64,000 bases of DNA from Mantis religiosa (lineage: Eukaryota; Arthropoda; Insecta; Mantodea; Mantidae), in NCBI GenBank assembly GCA_030765055.1, contig CM060953.1, positions 22,152,187-22,216,186 of the forward strand, written 5' to 3'. The position numbers and the translations under genes were made by a program. Position 1 is the stretch's first letter. Every line of letters starts with the position of its first letter. Shown piece after piece: positions 39,301 through 43,065 of the stretch. Under the pieces are notes generated by a model. It searched no databases, had not been told where the DNA came from, and was given only the letters and a program-made list of their open reading frames with translations.

Positions 39301-41149
39301 GGGCTCTAAGCCTAAAATGTAGCCAAAGGATTGAGAGCCCTAAGCTGCAAAGAGCATCTGTGGTGGTTTTTTTTTATAAAAGAGGAGTGAAGCATTGGCC
39401 ACAACTGCAAAGTGATGATAAAGCATAGCCGTAGTATCTGTGAAGGAAACCACAAAACCTAGTACAATTTACTTCCTTCCTTAGGTTGGCACTCTCATCC
39501 CTGCATTCACAATATAATCACATGGTTTACAGTCTTCGCAGAAAAATTTTGCTATAAAAGAAAAACTAAATAGAGTGAGCAGATGGCTTACAAAATTCTG
39601 AAGTGGTAACATCTCCTTCCAAAGTAATTCCTAGGGTAGTAACATTACTCATTTTTATTAAACTTCATTTTCTCTTGCTAGATATGGTAGCTTGTCCTAT
39701 TTTAAGTATATTTCCAACCATGTAACAGGTTAAGTGCAATAACTGAGAACACAACAATTAAAGCATATAATGTAATTCAATCAAGAGAACTGATCTCAAA
39801 CTGCTTACGTAACCAAAGGAAAGCTTATATTTAAACATTTACTTATGTAGTGTCAACATGCAATTTGCTAATATCCTCATACTGGACTTTCTCTACAATT
39901 CGACCCTTTAATGGACCTGATGCTATTTCAATTGTTACACTGAAGTGCCGCTCATTCAGTTCTTTTACAACAGCAGTTGCACCCCTATAAGCACCATTCA
40001 CAACACGTACTAATCTCCCTATTGCTGGAATCACTGTTTCTAAATGTGCTTGATCTAATTTCAATTTATGTCCTGTATCATTCATTGCAACCACTGCTAC
40101 ATATTTGCTTGGAACCTCCACAATCACACCTTTTTTCTTATAGTACTTGTCACCCAGAGATTTTTCAATCACTTTTACAACAATCCCCTCTGTTAGCCAG
40201 TAGTTTTTCCTGTTTATATGTTCCTTCTTAGATTCCTCCTCTTCTATGATTTCATCTAGAGCAGAAAATTTTCTTTTTTCTCCTGTTTCTTTCTTTGATT
40301 TGTTCAAACTTTCTGCGCTACTTGATGGTTTAGCAACCATTAGCTGCACAGCATCCTTTACTAGCTTTGGTTTCTCTTCACTCTTTGTAGCAACTTTCAG
40401 ATTAAGGGTTATCTTCTCTTCTTCACTTTGTCGAACTAGCTCAGTGAAGACAGTAGATTCACTTTTTGACGTTTCTTTTCCTCTTTCAATTTGTTTTTCA
40501 ATAAATGACATCATTTTTTCCTGATCATCCTTATCCATTTTCTCTTTACGTACAAGTGCTTCTTGCATAGCAATTGTTTCTGGATCACGATCTATATACT
40601 GAACATACCATCCTTTTTCAGTCTCATCAACAACACACTTCCCCTCTCTACCAAGCCACTTCACAAACTCGGTCAATGTTTCCCATTGCGTTGAATTCAT
40701 GTGTAAATGGTGTCTTTCCGAGATATAGTCCTGGTAAACACGGTTTGCGTGAACACGTTTTGTTCCAAACTGTCTCTTCAAGAGCTCCAGATAACCTTCT
40801 TCAAATTCTTTAGAAAACTCGTCGATATATTTATCCGCATTATCAGCAAAGAGTAAAAGCTGTCTCTGATGAGATTCAGACATCATATGACACTTAAAAC
40901 CATTCTCATCCCTACATTGTTTCTGACACATTTGGCAATACCAACGAAGTTTCTGCAGTCCTTTGGCTTTGATTTTGTTGGCGATGTACTTAGGAGTTCC
41001 CACTTCGTGTTTGCCCATTTTCATGAACAAAATATGAAACCTTCTTCAGCTACTTTAAGTTATGGAAATAAATACTATTAATTACCTGCTTGGTTAGTGA
41101 TGTCTGAATCTACAAGTTCCAGACTTCTGCGTACCAAGGTGGACGACAT
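9242..41149 (-). CDS. RPS19BP1: AROS / RPS19-binding protein 1 homologue (four exons, 133 aa)
   Basis: Joined exons 41149-41086, 15527-15441, 12434-12304 and 9361-9242 give an uninterrupted 133-residue protein; splice phases are 1, 1 and 0 and every junction has GT/AG. The N-terminus MSSTLVRRSLELV resembles MSAALLRRGLELL of human RPS19BP1. The middle is lysine-rich (nuclear or nucleolar signal), followed by MTVDELRMRLRVHEDQ. The C-terminus GTVFTEEDFEKFEKEYF closely matches the human end; human length is 136 residues. The family binds ribosomal protein S19, acts in small-subunit assembly in the nucleolus, and in vertebrates activates SIRT1. Exons total 402 nt in a 32-kb gene because the introns (25.6, 3.0 and 2.9 kb) filled with transposons. 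A strong donor (G|GTAAGTAAG) about 40 nt after the stop hints at a 3' UTR intron. Family matched from memory, not by search. Confidence 0.8.
9762..10319 (-). repeat. solo LTR (558 bp)
   Basis: Begins TGTGACTTTG and ends GCGTTACA (TG...CA ends) with a 4-bp direct repeat ATAC on both sides (9758-9761 and 10320-10323). On the minus strand GATATAAAGAG (about 10100) looks like a TATA box and AATAAAG (about 9818) like a poly(A) signal, in the right order for U3-R. No internal retroviral sequence is adjacent, so it is a solo LTR. A partial relative begins at 53113. A 4-bp duplication fits Ty3/Gypsy-type integration, but the family is not proven. Confidence 0.75.
10390..11790 (-). pseudogene. non-LTR retrotransposon (RTE/craft-like LINE) relic
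   Basis: Minus-strand translation in several frames gives YKQLYASDSKI, an RT segment LPEQAGF and FIDL, then FEFADDIMLLANSATKLQEM (FADD catalytic motif), NYIYLGQ, GKFWSLKFILQNKHL, LLYGCQTWALK and the C-terminal RITWQWAGHVARM with DRWAYAI. The region between FIDL and FADD is too short, so an internal deletion removed part of the palm. Multiple stops and frameshifts show it is dead. Confidence 0.75.
11838..11941. repeat. near-perfect palindrome, 49-bp arms
   Basis: Arms 11838-11886 and 11893-11941 with a 6-bp GGAAGC spacer; a few mismatches only. It resembles the mini PLE foldbacks at 1393 and 36434 in shape, but no target duplication or shared tail was recognised. Confidence 0.7.
12304..12434 (-). 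CDS. RPS19BP1: AROS homologue exon 3
   Basis: Acceptor AATTCTTTTTACAG, then (G)GTESHMTVDELRMRLRVH through LAGNKIDEDMANK, donor AAATAAG|GTTAGC. It is 131 nt long with entry phase 1 and exit phase 0, which joins exactly to exons 2 and 4. Confidence 0.85.
12676..12730 (-). ncRNA. hammerhead ribozyme motif (family D, left arm)
   Basis: Minus strand: stem I UCC/GGA, CUGAUGA (12723-12717), stem II AGCAAC/GUCGUU with one mismatch, GAAA (12696-12693), short stem III AGCU, cleavage-site U. Core invariant bases are kept. Confidence 0.7.
13128..13180 (+). ncRNA. hammerhead ribozyme motif (family D, right arm), cleavage site mutated
   Basis: CUGAUGA at 13139-13145, six-pair stem II AGCGAC/GUCGUU, GAAA at 13164-13167, stem I UCC/GGA. 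Stem III reads AGCC instead of AGCU, so the essential A15.1-U16.1 pair is lost and cleavage is unlikely. Confidence 0.65.
13261..13420 (-). repeat. degenerate family-2 tRNA-like repeat
   Basis: GAAAAATTCAATGCCATAGC, an inverse B box (GGGATTTGAATATGG) and ATTGAGCTACCATGGTC match the other copies. The remainder is scrambled and the terminal segments are lost. Confidence 0.55.
14123..14890 (-). CDS. PLE-derived GIY-YIG endonuclease domain ORF, 255 aa, uninterrupted
   Basis: Encodes the C-terminal part of a Penelope-like polyprotein without stops. A K-rich connector (about residues 1-75) leads to FTYHPWAFDRFKKVFKKQ, then the GIY-YIG nuclease at about residues 117-200: SGIYQIECCDCSQIYIGKTKR, conserved R in ETRAKEHFRN, and the catalytic-type Glu in STWEQIFISKN. 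PLE nucleases carry a CCHH-like cluster, consistent with the C and H residues here (ECCDC, THFWEKNH). The start Met lies right at the foldback junction, so it is probably fortuitous. The reverse transcriptase is absent, so the product could at most nick DNA. The last residues RCPAEDRGKASETGSGKI are encoded by the ribozyme itself. Expression is unproven. Confidence 0.75.
   Translation of the reverse strand: MRDDAHRLVNIPLTAEEYKIEYNKIIEIAQKNDFPKSLVDNKVNLAKKKKLLKETTTLSATETKMIFKKFTYHPWAFDRFKKVFKKQNIQLAPVNHYSLKNLICSNIKDAIPSNKKSGIYQIECCDCSQIYIGKTKRNLETRAKEHFRNIKYKQLEKSAVATHFWEKNHNINPEPKLLKHTTGKEELSTWEQIFISKNRNKVFNFNIPQKDLFSKFLEPPPEETDDKILPVTSMRTSRCPAEDRGKASETGSGKI
14133..14173 (-). ncRNA. hammerhead ribozyme (1-kb PLE, 3' end)
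   Basis: Identical to the copy B motif: stem I CCGG/CCGG, CUGAAGA, stem II GAGG/CCUC, GAAA, stem III ACCGGU, cleavage-site U. It overlaps the last codons of the GIY-YIG ORF. Confidence 0.9.
14947..14987 (+). ncRNA. hammerhead ribozyme (1-kb PLE, inverted 5' end)
   Basis: Complete motif on the opposite strand to the ORF, identical to 14133-14173: CCGG stem I, CUGAAGA at 14951-14957, GAAA, ACCGGU, CCGG. A transcript across the whole element would carry one sense and one antisense ribozyme that can pair. Confidence 0.9.
15441..15527 (-). CDS. RPS19BP1: AROS homologue exon 2 (basic)
   Basis: Acceptor GCTATTGTTCTAG, 87-nt exon encoding (G)KRKGKSKQKKSEKGLKTM and KKSVKKPQKK, donor AAAG|GTAATTG. 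Entry and exit phases are both 1. The lysine clusters resemble the basic stretch in vertebrate AROS and probably act in nucleolar targeting or RNA contact. Confidence 0.8.
15528..16050. other. intronic sequence with no recognised feature
   Basis: AT-rich start (3' end on the coding strand) of AROS intron 1. No repeat or ORF was recognised. Confidence 0.6.
16058..16180 (+). mobile_element. isolated mariner-like end
   Basis: TACGAGGGAAGTTCAGAAAG followed by TTCTCGGCCTGAT has the form of an irritans-type mariner terminal repeat after a TA. No transposase or opposite end was found, so it is a fragment or a solo end. Confidence 0.4.
16241..16308 (+). repeat. solitary terminal segment of family-2 repeat
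   Basis: AGCCTATACATGGCTAGTAT through TTAATTAAC matches the direct terminal segment of the family-2 repeat; the tRNA-like body is absent. Confidence 0.6.
16668..17450 (+). pseudogene. internally deleted mariner transposase
   Basis: From 16830 the plus strand encodes ASECELCAMIRFFSNKGTTP, EIHRQLCEVYGPQFMHVKNV and WVREFKE (paired helix-turn-helix). After a frameshift near 17010 it continues VHDKQRSGRLSVSAKTIAKV and YHKVGPKMLS. It then jumps directly to PYSADLAPSDYHLFPELKSH, the third catalytic block, and a C-terminus. The residues holding the first two catalytic Asp blocks (TGDETW and HDNARPH) are gone, so it cannot be active. The 5' end near 16668 (AGGCGTGTCTGTAAAATAAG) looks like a mariner end. 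Confidence 0.8.
17570..17830 (+). pseudogene. LINE 3'-end fragment (ORF2 C-terminus)
   Basis: Encodes QPRQMTLYEGSFKYNGIVLY, then NKLPNLLKQA, and after stops FQKEVKKFLHAYCFHTVDEF. This is the usual last 60 residues of jockey/CR1-like ORF2 (LYNKLP...FK..VKKFL...YS.EE). Everything upstream is missing. Confidence 0.65.
18354..18830 (-). pseudogene. LINE RNase H / C-terminal domain fragment
   Basis: The minus strand is open for about 158 codons: LQWIPAHCGIAGNESADFLA (classic LINE RNase H active-site region with conserved His, Asp), then KSKNLPFTSIKRLIKSKYK, LLTEHDYLAKHLHRI and a zinc-knuckle-like SPNCLLCNKEEEMTEEHLL, ending FIAKA stop. The RNase H N-terminal half, RT and endonuclease are absent. 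No start codon, so not a gene. Confidence 0.8.
19200..19600 (+). pseudogene. pogo/Tigger-like transposase C-terminal relic
   Basis: Encodes LPAGKFIALTPHTWDQVESA and a short Cys-containing stretch, then TVANRQ stop. After a break comes ITEEGIIASWSV and EYSDSDSVDEPAVVISQAQA. The acidic SDSD stretch after an IIASW block is typical of Tigger/jerky-like C-termini. Interrupted by stops and cut off by the palindrome starting at 19598. Confidence 0.4.
19659..19699 (-). ncRNA. hammerhead ribozyme (palindrome left arm)
   Basis: Minus strand: GAA/UUC stem I, CUGACGA (19695-19689), stem II GGGGA/UCCCC with a GAAG loop, GAAA, stem III ACUAGU, cleavage-site C. All core bases are present. Confidence 0.85.
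19708..19748 (+). ncRNA. hammerhead ribozyme (palindrome right arm)
   Basis: CUGACGA at 19712-19718, stem II GGGGA/UCCCC closing a GAAG tetraloop, GAAA at 19736-19739, stem III ACUAGU, cleavage-site C, then UUC pairing with the upstream GAA. Mirror of the left-arm motif. Confidence 0.88.
19833..20205. repeat. family-2 repeat, two parts head to head
   Basis: The first part is in minus orientation (ATTAATGGAAATTAATTGTT, GAAAAATTCAATGCCATAGC, inverse B box). Near 20017 it switches to plus orientation (TAAGTCGCCATTAAGG, TAGCTCAATGGTTTAGAGC A box, TTGTTCAAATCCCGG B box, GGCATTGAATTTTTC). The copy at 22385 switches orientation at nearly the same place. Confidence 0.65.
20500..21865 (+). mobile_element. 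5'-truncated LINE (family E), RT end to A-rich tail
   Basis: Starts in the RT palm (GLLFADDLLIMSI, catalytic FADD), has a frame break near 20670, then the long ORF 20679-21692. It ends at a 3' tail ACTAAATAAATAAATAAAAAAAT near 21840-21865. The sequence TAATGGCTTGGGCCAAATAC lies in the 3' UTR. A second copy lies at 36840-37540. Confidence 0.85.
20679..21692 (+). CDS. LINE ORF2 C-terminal segment, 337 aa open
   Basis: An open frame covering the thumb and C-terminus of a non-LTR reverse transcriptase. It includes VCDCTYLGLKLDAGGKWEKQ (the YLG block after the palm), LERVYSSVVEARMLYGIEIW (the LYG-EIW block) and a CCHC-type zinc knuckle CQLCGGKEDVEHILFEC near residue 265. It lacks the catalytic palm because a frameshift separates FADD upstream. 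The Met at 20679 is simply the first in frame, so the ORF is a remnant and not an independent gene. The lack of stops over 1 kb suggests a fairly young insertion. Confidence 0.8.
   Translation: MSKYEKWKKGEAEYKVVCDCTYLGLKLDAGGKWEKQKKSALAKGKAAMMAQRGCLYKMPEMKMKWLERVYSSVVEARMLYGIEIWGLENGWEVVDQIHRIFCKEVLGLPMATANEVAQIEMGRVTRKGLIMERALKYWHRILNLDEGSLLQQCLKYQEASLQSSGWASTLRNNLENNGLGDIWRKRDRNYEGFWRGVRKRFKDIEIQKLFSQLGEKRSLVYYVELNSGWGREQYIDKTINEERKGIAWLRAGVWRLKGQRNGFVQDKCQLCGGKEDVEHILFECRETEIWRKEYIWRKIKRSPDICKIIDKNLKDVGQFLDKVKNKWKWIVKKGNEQ
22385..22712. repeat. family-2 repeat, two parts head to head
   Basis: The minus part has TTAATTGATGGAAATTAATC, TATATAGGCTAAGG, AACATGAAAAATTCAATGCC and GGGATTT. At 22496 it switches to the plus part (TAAGTTGCCACAAGCGG, TGGTAGCTCAATG, GTAGTTCAAATCCTGG, GGCATTGAATTTTTCATG). 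An A-run at 22550-22562 lies inside the plus part. Confidence 0.65.
23259..23410. repeat. imperfect palindrome, about 40-bp arms, PLE family-D-like
   Basis: CAAGGCTTCGTGGGTGATCA at the left pairs with TGATCATCTGCAAAGCCTTG at the right (arms about 23259-23298 and 23328-23367). The sequence after the right arm (GTGAAAGCTTCAAGTCT) resembles the end of the family-D terminal repeat at 12.6 kb. No full hammerhead core is present. Confidence 0.5.
23511..23800 (-). repeat. family-2 tRNA-like repeat, minus copy
   Basis: Terminal segment TTAATTGATGGAAATTAATC, then ATTCAATGCCATGGCCGGGA, inverse B box TTTGAACC, inverse A box GAGCTACCATGGCCAAC, and ACCACTAGGGG. It ends with an inverted TGAATTTTTCATGTTGGC. 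Confidence 0.75.
24413..25226 (+). mobile_element. TIR DNA transposon (TA target) with DDE transposase relic
   Basis: Ends TGTGCAAGATTTCTTGAGCG and, inverted, TGCGCACGATTTCTTGAGCG are about 20-bp terminal inverted repeats. Each is flanked by TA (24411-24412, 25227-25228). Length 814 bp. Another end of the same family lies at about 13975-14019 (CATTTTCTTGAGCGCTCAGG), where the 1-kb PLE is inserted. Confidence 0.65.
24640..24960 (+). pseudogene. DDE (IS630/Tc1-type) transposase C-terminal relic
   Basis: Encodes HTIFRLPPYNCDLNATELVW and AKIKNVYKVHNVNES, the third catalytic block (N-P-x-E-x-x-W type) of Tc1-like transposases. A frameshift follows, then ATDWEGYNKVQELKMQYYRN, DGVTENAINEI and an acidic tail ending at 24960. 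The N-terminus and first two catalytic Asp are missing. It sits between the TIRs of 24413-25226. Confidence 0.6.
25239..25481 (+). repeat. tRNA-derived SINE (family 1), complete with target duplication
   Basis: Head GCCCGCCTCGGTAGCGTAGA (A box) and GAGTTCGAATCTCGG (B box), body TTTTCCGGGGTTTTCCCTTA, and a short A-rich tail. Flanked by the perfect 9-bp repeat AGTACATTA (25230-25238 and 25482-25490). It inserted immediately beside the TIR transposon ending at 25226. Confidence 0.92.
25776..25990 (+). repeat. tRNA-derived SINE-like repeat (family 4)
   Basis: CACTGAGCGGTTTCATCTGT with CCGGGTTTGATTCCTGTGG (B box) and then GGGAGGTTTTCCCGGGTTGC. The body shares the TTTTCCCGGG style of other families but not their sequence. 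The limits are approximate. Confidence 0.5.
25991..27798. other. intronic sequence without a recognised gene
   Basis: A GC-richer patch at about 25980-26270 has no recognised similarity; the rest is AT-rich. Nothing further supported. Confidence 0.5.
28230..29300 (+). pseudogene. relic of a repeated arthropod transposon protein
   Basis: The first part (28360-28510) encodes CSHGTHKFCDVADLTYDVSR followed by FHHHLSVLNKIDQDKFLMKY. After a 270-bp GC-rich interruption comes VSIKYSVRTNDG, a stop, then LSVCTASFQGITGVAKERLS, and KETRGDRTGI, CRESHYG, GYLPPELNIRKMNQL. This matches a protein pattern repeated in many arthropod genomes (VC...FL.ITG...RGG...ESHY.R...YL...L). The C-terminal DDE half is missing. 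Stops and the insertion make it non-functional. The family name is uncertain. Confidence 0.55.
28530..28805. other. GC-rich structured insert
   Basis: About 275 bp with much higher GC than the flanks and many short hairpins (for example CCTACCCGGGAG and GCAGGCTAGTACCCGGG). It interrupts the transposon ORF relic. No tRNA boxes, ORF or poly(A) were recognised. It could be a piece of a LINE UTR or a non-coding retroelement. Confidence 0.4.
30409..30659 (-). repeat. tRNA-derived SINE (family 1)
   Basis: Complete minus-strand copy with a long A tail (T-run from 30409) and head GAGGCGGGC at 30659. Flanked by the perfect 10-bp repeat TTGCACAGTT (30399-30408 and 30660-30669). Confidence 0.93.
30949..31200 (-). 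repeat. tRNA-derived SINE (family 1)
   Basis: Complete minus-strand copy, flanked by the perfect 11-bp repeat TCTTTCAAGAG (30938-30948 and 31201-31211). It lies about 300 bp from another copy in the same orientation. Confidence 0.93.
32930..33088 (+). CDS. weak candidate exon, unidentified
   Basis: A 3' splice-like sequence (TTTTTAATTTCAG) precedes ALESYTEHLSMFTSPLKSST, DGWLRVQELKEKTRLV and TPCKFVQKYPNR stop. The composition looks protein-like, but no family was recognised and no upstream plus-strand exon was found. It would lie antisense inside AROS intron 1. Could be chance. Confidence 0.15.
   Translation, partial: FNFRALESYTEHLSMFTSPLKSSTDGWLRVQELKEKTRLVTPCKFVQKYPNR
33410..33600 (+). mobile_element. 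Penelope-like 3' terminal-repeat relic
   Basis: Contains a hammerhead-like motif and then AACGACCACAAATAGTTTTT and TGTCACTGTTACCAAATTCC. This matches the 3' tail of PLE copy A at 5500-5555, so it is the 3' end of the same PLE family. Coding sequence is not recognisable. Confidence 0.65.
33440..33500 (+). ncRNA. hammerhead ribozyme, U4 mutated
   Basis: CCGAUGA at 33453-33459 (consensus CUGAUGA, U4 to C), six-pair stem II GCGAAC/GUUUGU with an AAUA loop, GAAA at 33477-33480, stem III ACAUGU, cleavage-site C. The core change should strongly reduce activity. Confidence 0.7.
33601..35414. other. intronic sequence without a recognised gene
   Basis: AT-rich. A GC-richer patch at 34110-34270 (CACCAGATG and CACCTGATG repeats, CCCGAAGGGGAAAC) might be part of an LTR, but nothing confirms it. 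Confidence 0.5.
35440..35800 (+). pseudogene. PLE GIY-YIG fragment
   Basis: Encodes YRINCKGCDNFYIGKTKR, then RLKEHFRNNRNKETDKSAIT and YHFWKENHDIEQEIHLLKSV. It then loses frame at TWDKNLHKEI. The catalytic Glu position in TWEK has become Asp. Truncated at the 5' end. Confidence 0.85.
35838..35904 (+). ncRNA. hammerhead ribozyme, G12 mutated
   Basis: CUGAUGA at 35853-35859, stem II GUUAGGA/UCCUAAC, then AAAA in place of GAAA (35878), stem III ACGCGU, cleavage-site U. G12 is the general base, so the mutation should abolish cleavage. Confidence 0.8.
36382..36740 (+). repeat. tRNA-derived SINE (family 3), interrupted
   Basis: CCGTGGCCAAGATGTTAGAC (A-box region), CTCTCAACAAGGTGGCCCGG, then an insertion at 36434-36580, then CTGGGTTCGATCGCAGG (B box) and CAGGTTTCCCCCACCATCAT. 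It matches the intact copy at 49659-49905. Confidence 0.75.
36434..36580 (+). mobile_element. mini PLE foldback inserted in the SINE
   Basis: Perfect 45-bp arms (36433-36477, 36487-36531) with a 9-bp spacer, then a tail (CTTCACTGTTGCTAGCTTCT) resembling the PLE tail at 38.2 kb and the mini element at 1393. Flanked by CCCGGGTTC (36425-36433) and CCTGGGTTC (36581-36589), one mismatch. Confidence 0.7.
36840..37540 (+). pseudogene. LINE family E, second copy
   Basis: Encodes NDLVAGAISKVGIDRAIGAI, WSLRINV, a one-base gap in an A-run near 36970, then MVFKKGNKLRKEEKCYRQGR and FNYLGVQLSSKGGWKEQKRM. It continues through ERIYTAVVEAKMLYGVEIWD, a stop at 37349, and VQAELGRLGTRGIMVERVFK. It is homologous to the 20.5-21.7 kb LINE and is cut at the 3' side by the family-2 repeat. 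Confidence 0.8.
37541..37935 (-). repeat. family-2 repeat with both direct terminal segments
   Basis: Segment TTAATTGATGGAAATTAATC with GTATATAGGCTAAGG occurs at about 37546-37598 and again at 37856-37907, flanking the tRNA-like body on the minus strand. In addition, GATAGAGTCAACATG near the left end is repeated inverted as CATGTTGACTATC at the right end, an inner inverted repeat. Confidence 0.75.
37940..38260 (+). mobile_element. Penelope-like element 3' end
   Basis: Encodes SKNRDKVINFEIPALNEVL and after it SDRSSVVVGEEECSFSHQTA then EDEIE stop (38137), the usual PLE C-terminus. This is followed by the hammerhead and a terminal repeat (TGAGTGTAAACATAGTGACT) and the tail shared with the mini elements at 1393 and 36434. 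Truncated 5' at the family-2 repeat. No target duplication was identified. Confidence 0.75.
38108..38160 (+). ncRNA. hammerhead ribozyme (PLE family at 38 kb)
   Basis: CUGAGGA at 38118-38124, six-pair stem II GAGAUC/GAUCUU with a GAAU loop, GAA at 38142-38144, stem III AACGUU, cleavage-site U. Stem I next to the core is weak. It overlaps the last ORF codons (TAEDEIE). Confidence 0.7.
38261..39650. other. sequence between PLE relic and KIN17 3' end
   Basis: No ORF or repeat was recognised. An AATAAA on the minus strand near 39660 could end the KIN17 transcript, giving a 3' UTR of roughly 180 nt. Confidence 0.5.
39843..41018 (-). CDS. KIN: KIN17 DNA/RNA-binding protein, full length, intronless
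   Basis: A 391-residue protein starting at MGKHEVGTPKYIANKIKAKG, the canonical KIN17 N-terminus. An upstream in-frame Met at 41030 would add MFMK, but the MGK start fits the family. A C2H2-type zinc finger uses C32, C35, H48 and H54 (numbered from the upstream Met) in YCQMCQKQCRDENGFKCHMM. A winged-helix domain follows to about residue 160 (LHMNSTQWETLTEFVKWLGR). Next come a charged, Lys/Glu-rich linker and a C-terminal KOW/SH3-like tandem (NYWLTEGIVVKVIEKSLGDK; GRLVRVVNGAYRGATAVVKE). KIN17 is a nuclear protein linked to splicing complexes, replication and DNA damage response. Human KIN has 393 residues and many exons; here there is none, which suggests a retrocopy or lineage-specific intron loss. 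It lies inside AROS intron 1 on the same strand. Confidence 0.95.
   Translation of the reverse strand: MGKHEVGTPKYIANKIKAKGLQKLRWYCQMCQKQCRDENGFKCHMMSESHQRQLLLFADNADKYIDEFSKEFEEGYLELLKRQFGTKRVHANRVYQDYISERHHLHMNSTQWETLTEFVKWLGREGKCVVDETEKGWYVQYIDRDPETIAMQEALVRKEKMDKDDQEKMMSFIEKQIERGKETSKSESTVFTELVRQSEEEKITLNLKVATKSEEKPKLVKDAVQLMVAKPSSSAESLNKSKKETGEKRKFSALDEIIEEEESKKEHINRKNYWLTEGIVVKVIEKSLGDKYYKKKGVIVEVPSKYVAVVAMNDTGHKLKLDQAHLETVIPAIGRLVRVVNGAYRGATAVVKELNERHFSVTIEIASGPLKGRIVEKVQYEDISKLHVDTT
41086..41149 (-). CDS. RPS19BP1: AROS homologue exon 1 (start codon)
   Basis: ATG at 41149, MSSTLVRRSLELVDSDITNQ A(G), donor CAAGCAG|GTAATTAAT. Phase 1. If the intron is not removed, the frame stops at TAA (41080-41078), making a 23-codon upstream ORF 59 nt before the KIN17 start. 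Confidence 0.8.
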
Positions 41150-42460
41150 TTCAACATTTGAGCAAAGCGAAAGCGAAACGTATGAAGTTCCAAGTAGTAA
41201 AATTCCGCCTTTCGCCTAACTACTCAAAGCAGCTGTTCGAAGTCAGACCTTCCACAAAAGAACACTCATTTTCATTCCATTGCACGACAAATCCTCTTAA
41301 TCATTCCTTATATCATAGAACAACAAAACACCTATGTTCCGAATTCCACAACACAAATGGACAGAGAACACCTCAGCCTCTGAAAATTATATTGCTTTAG
41401 TGCCTTTGGTGTGTTATAATCAGTGGTTGCCGAGTGGGATAAAAGCTTACTATTCCGCATCAAGCTTCCCGAAACGGCCTACAAAAGGTACATTTTGAGC
41501 ACTGCATGTACGCTAACAACCGGTTGCGAACAGGAATATGCAATTATTTTGGTAGCTGTATTAAATGCTAAATAATATAAAAAAATAACCTTAATTTAGT
41601 TCAAAATGTAATATTTATTGTATTATTTTATCGCATATGAAGTGATTTTCATAATATTAGTGGCCTACTTTGCACCTTATTTGAGCTCACTGCACGATGT
41701 GAATAAGACACTATGTTGGCTGATGTTGGCTAACCTGTCATATTTGAATGAAAATTTAAAGCTAGAATGTGGCTAGAATTGTAAAGTTTTAATGTATCGG
41801 CGGTATAAATCAGTATATCTTCTGTGGGTAGCGAAGCGAAATTAAGCGTGAATAAAATGTTCATCAATTTGTAAAATTCGTAAGATGTGTAAGGCCTGCG
41901 AGGGTGTAGCAGGAAGGAAGGGAATGGATTTTCACTAAGACCTATCCCAAGTAAGATGTTAATATGGCATATATAGGGATGTTTTACATGCAAAAGCATT
42001 AGTTTCATTAACCTTGTTACTTAATTATTAGTGCAATAATGGTGTGCTTCTGCTGTTGTTTCTAGCTACCTCATCTCGCTACCAGGAATAGATTGCAGAA
42101 ATCAAAAGTGCCGAATGATTGAAAATTTTGTATGTTTATTGTTTTGGTGATGTGCAGTGAACATTATTAATGTAGCACGAAGCTTTCTCTCCTGTACAGC
42201 AATTTATTGTGGCATATCATCAGATATTTCTTAAAGTGCGAGTTTAATTTCAATATCAGTGGAAAGTTAACAAAAACTTAGAGGAATATTGTGACCAGCA
42301 TGTTCTAAATTTTCAGGAAAAGTGAGTTTTTTAGGCAGTTGATTGGACATATTCCTTGCTTTTGTGTTAGAAGTTTTAAATTTAAAATATTTCAGTCATA
42401 TAACAGGGTAACAGTGCAGAATGAGTGCGAACGGATATCGTGGCTCTGACATCATAGCTC
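41150..42460. other. upstream region of AROS/KIN17
   Basis: Presumed promoter side of both genes. No TATA box or divergent gene was recognised. The sequence is non-repetitive as far as I can see. Confidence 0.4.
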
Positions 42461-42469
42461 GGGCGATGC

Positions 42470-43065
42470 CAACTTCCAGAGCATGCTACCGCGGAAAATA
42501 CCAACATTACGCAAGAAAACCAGCGATACTGTAATACACGACGTAAAGATCAGTAGAACAATGCCAGAGTTATTATTATTATCATCATCATAATCATCCT
42601 CATAATTATTTAAAAACTTTAAGGAATCTAGCATAAAGTTTTGGAATAATGTACATTACGCAAGCAAACCAGCGATAATATAACACCCAAATTGACGTAA
42701 AGATCAGAGGATCATTGCCGGTGTTATTAGTACCATTGTTATATATTCTGATATTGTCACTATTATTATCATAATTATCTAACAAGTTAAACGAATTTAG
42801 CACAAAGTTTTGGAATAGTCAACATTATGTAAGTAAACCAGCGATACTATAATACTTAAATAAACTAACGTAAAGATCAGTGGATAATGTTCGGTGTTGT
42901 TATTGTTATATATTCTGATGTTGTCCTTATTATTATCATAATTATTTAAAAAGTTAAACGAATTTAGCACAAAGTTTTAGCATGGTCAACATTATGTAAG
43001 CAAACCAGCGATACTATAATACCCAAATAAACTGACGTAAAGATCAGCGGATCATTGCGAGTTTT
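42470..43065 (+). repeat. tandem repeat, about 167-bp unit, about 3.6 copies
   Basis: CCAGCGATA recurs at 42520, 42669, 42838 and 43005 (spacings 149, 169, 167). Each is followed by GACGTAAAGATCAG and a TATTATT-rich stretch, and preceded by GCACAAAGTTTTGGAAT in the later units. The first unit is shorter and more diverged. Confidence 0.85.

Noticed and set aside
41158..41400. 80-codon plus ORF divergent to AROS
   Set aside because: No domain, no splice signals of note; compositionally random.
42470..43065. CRISPR-like array
   Set aside because: The units are about 167 bp with no spacer structure; this is an animal genome and a plain tandem repeat.
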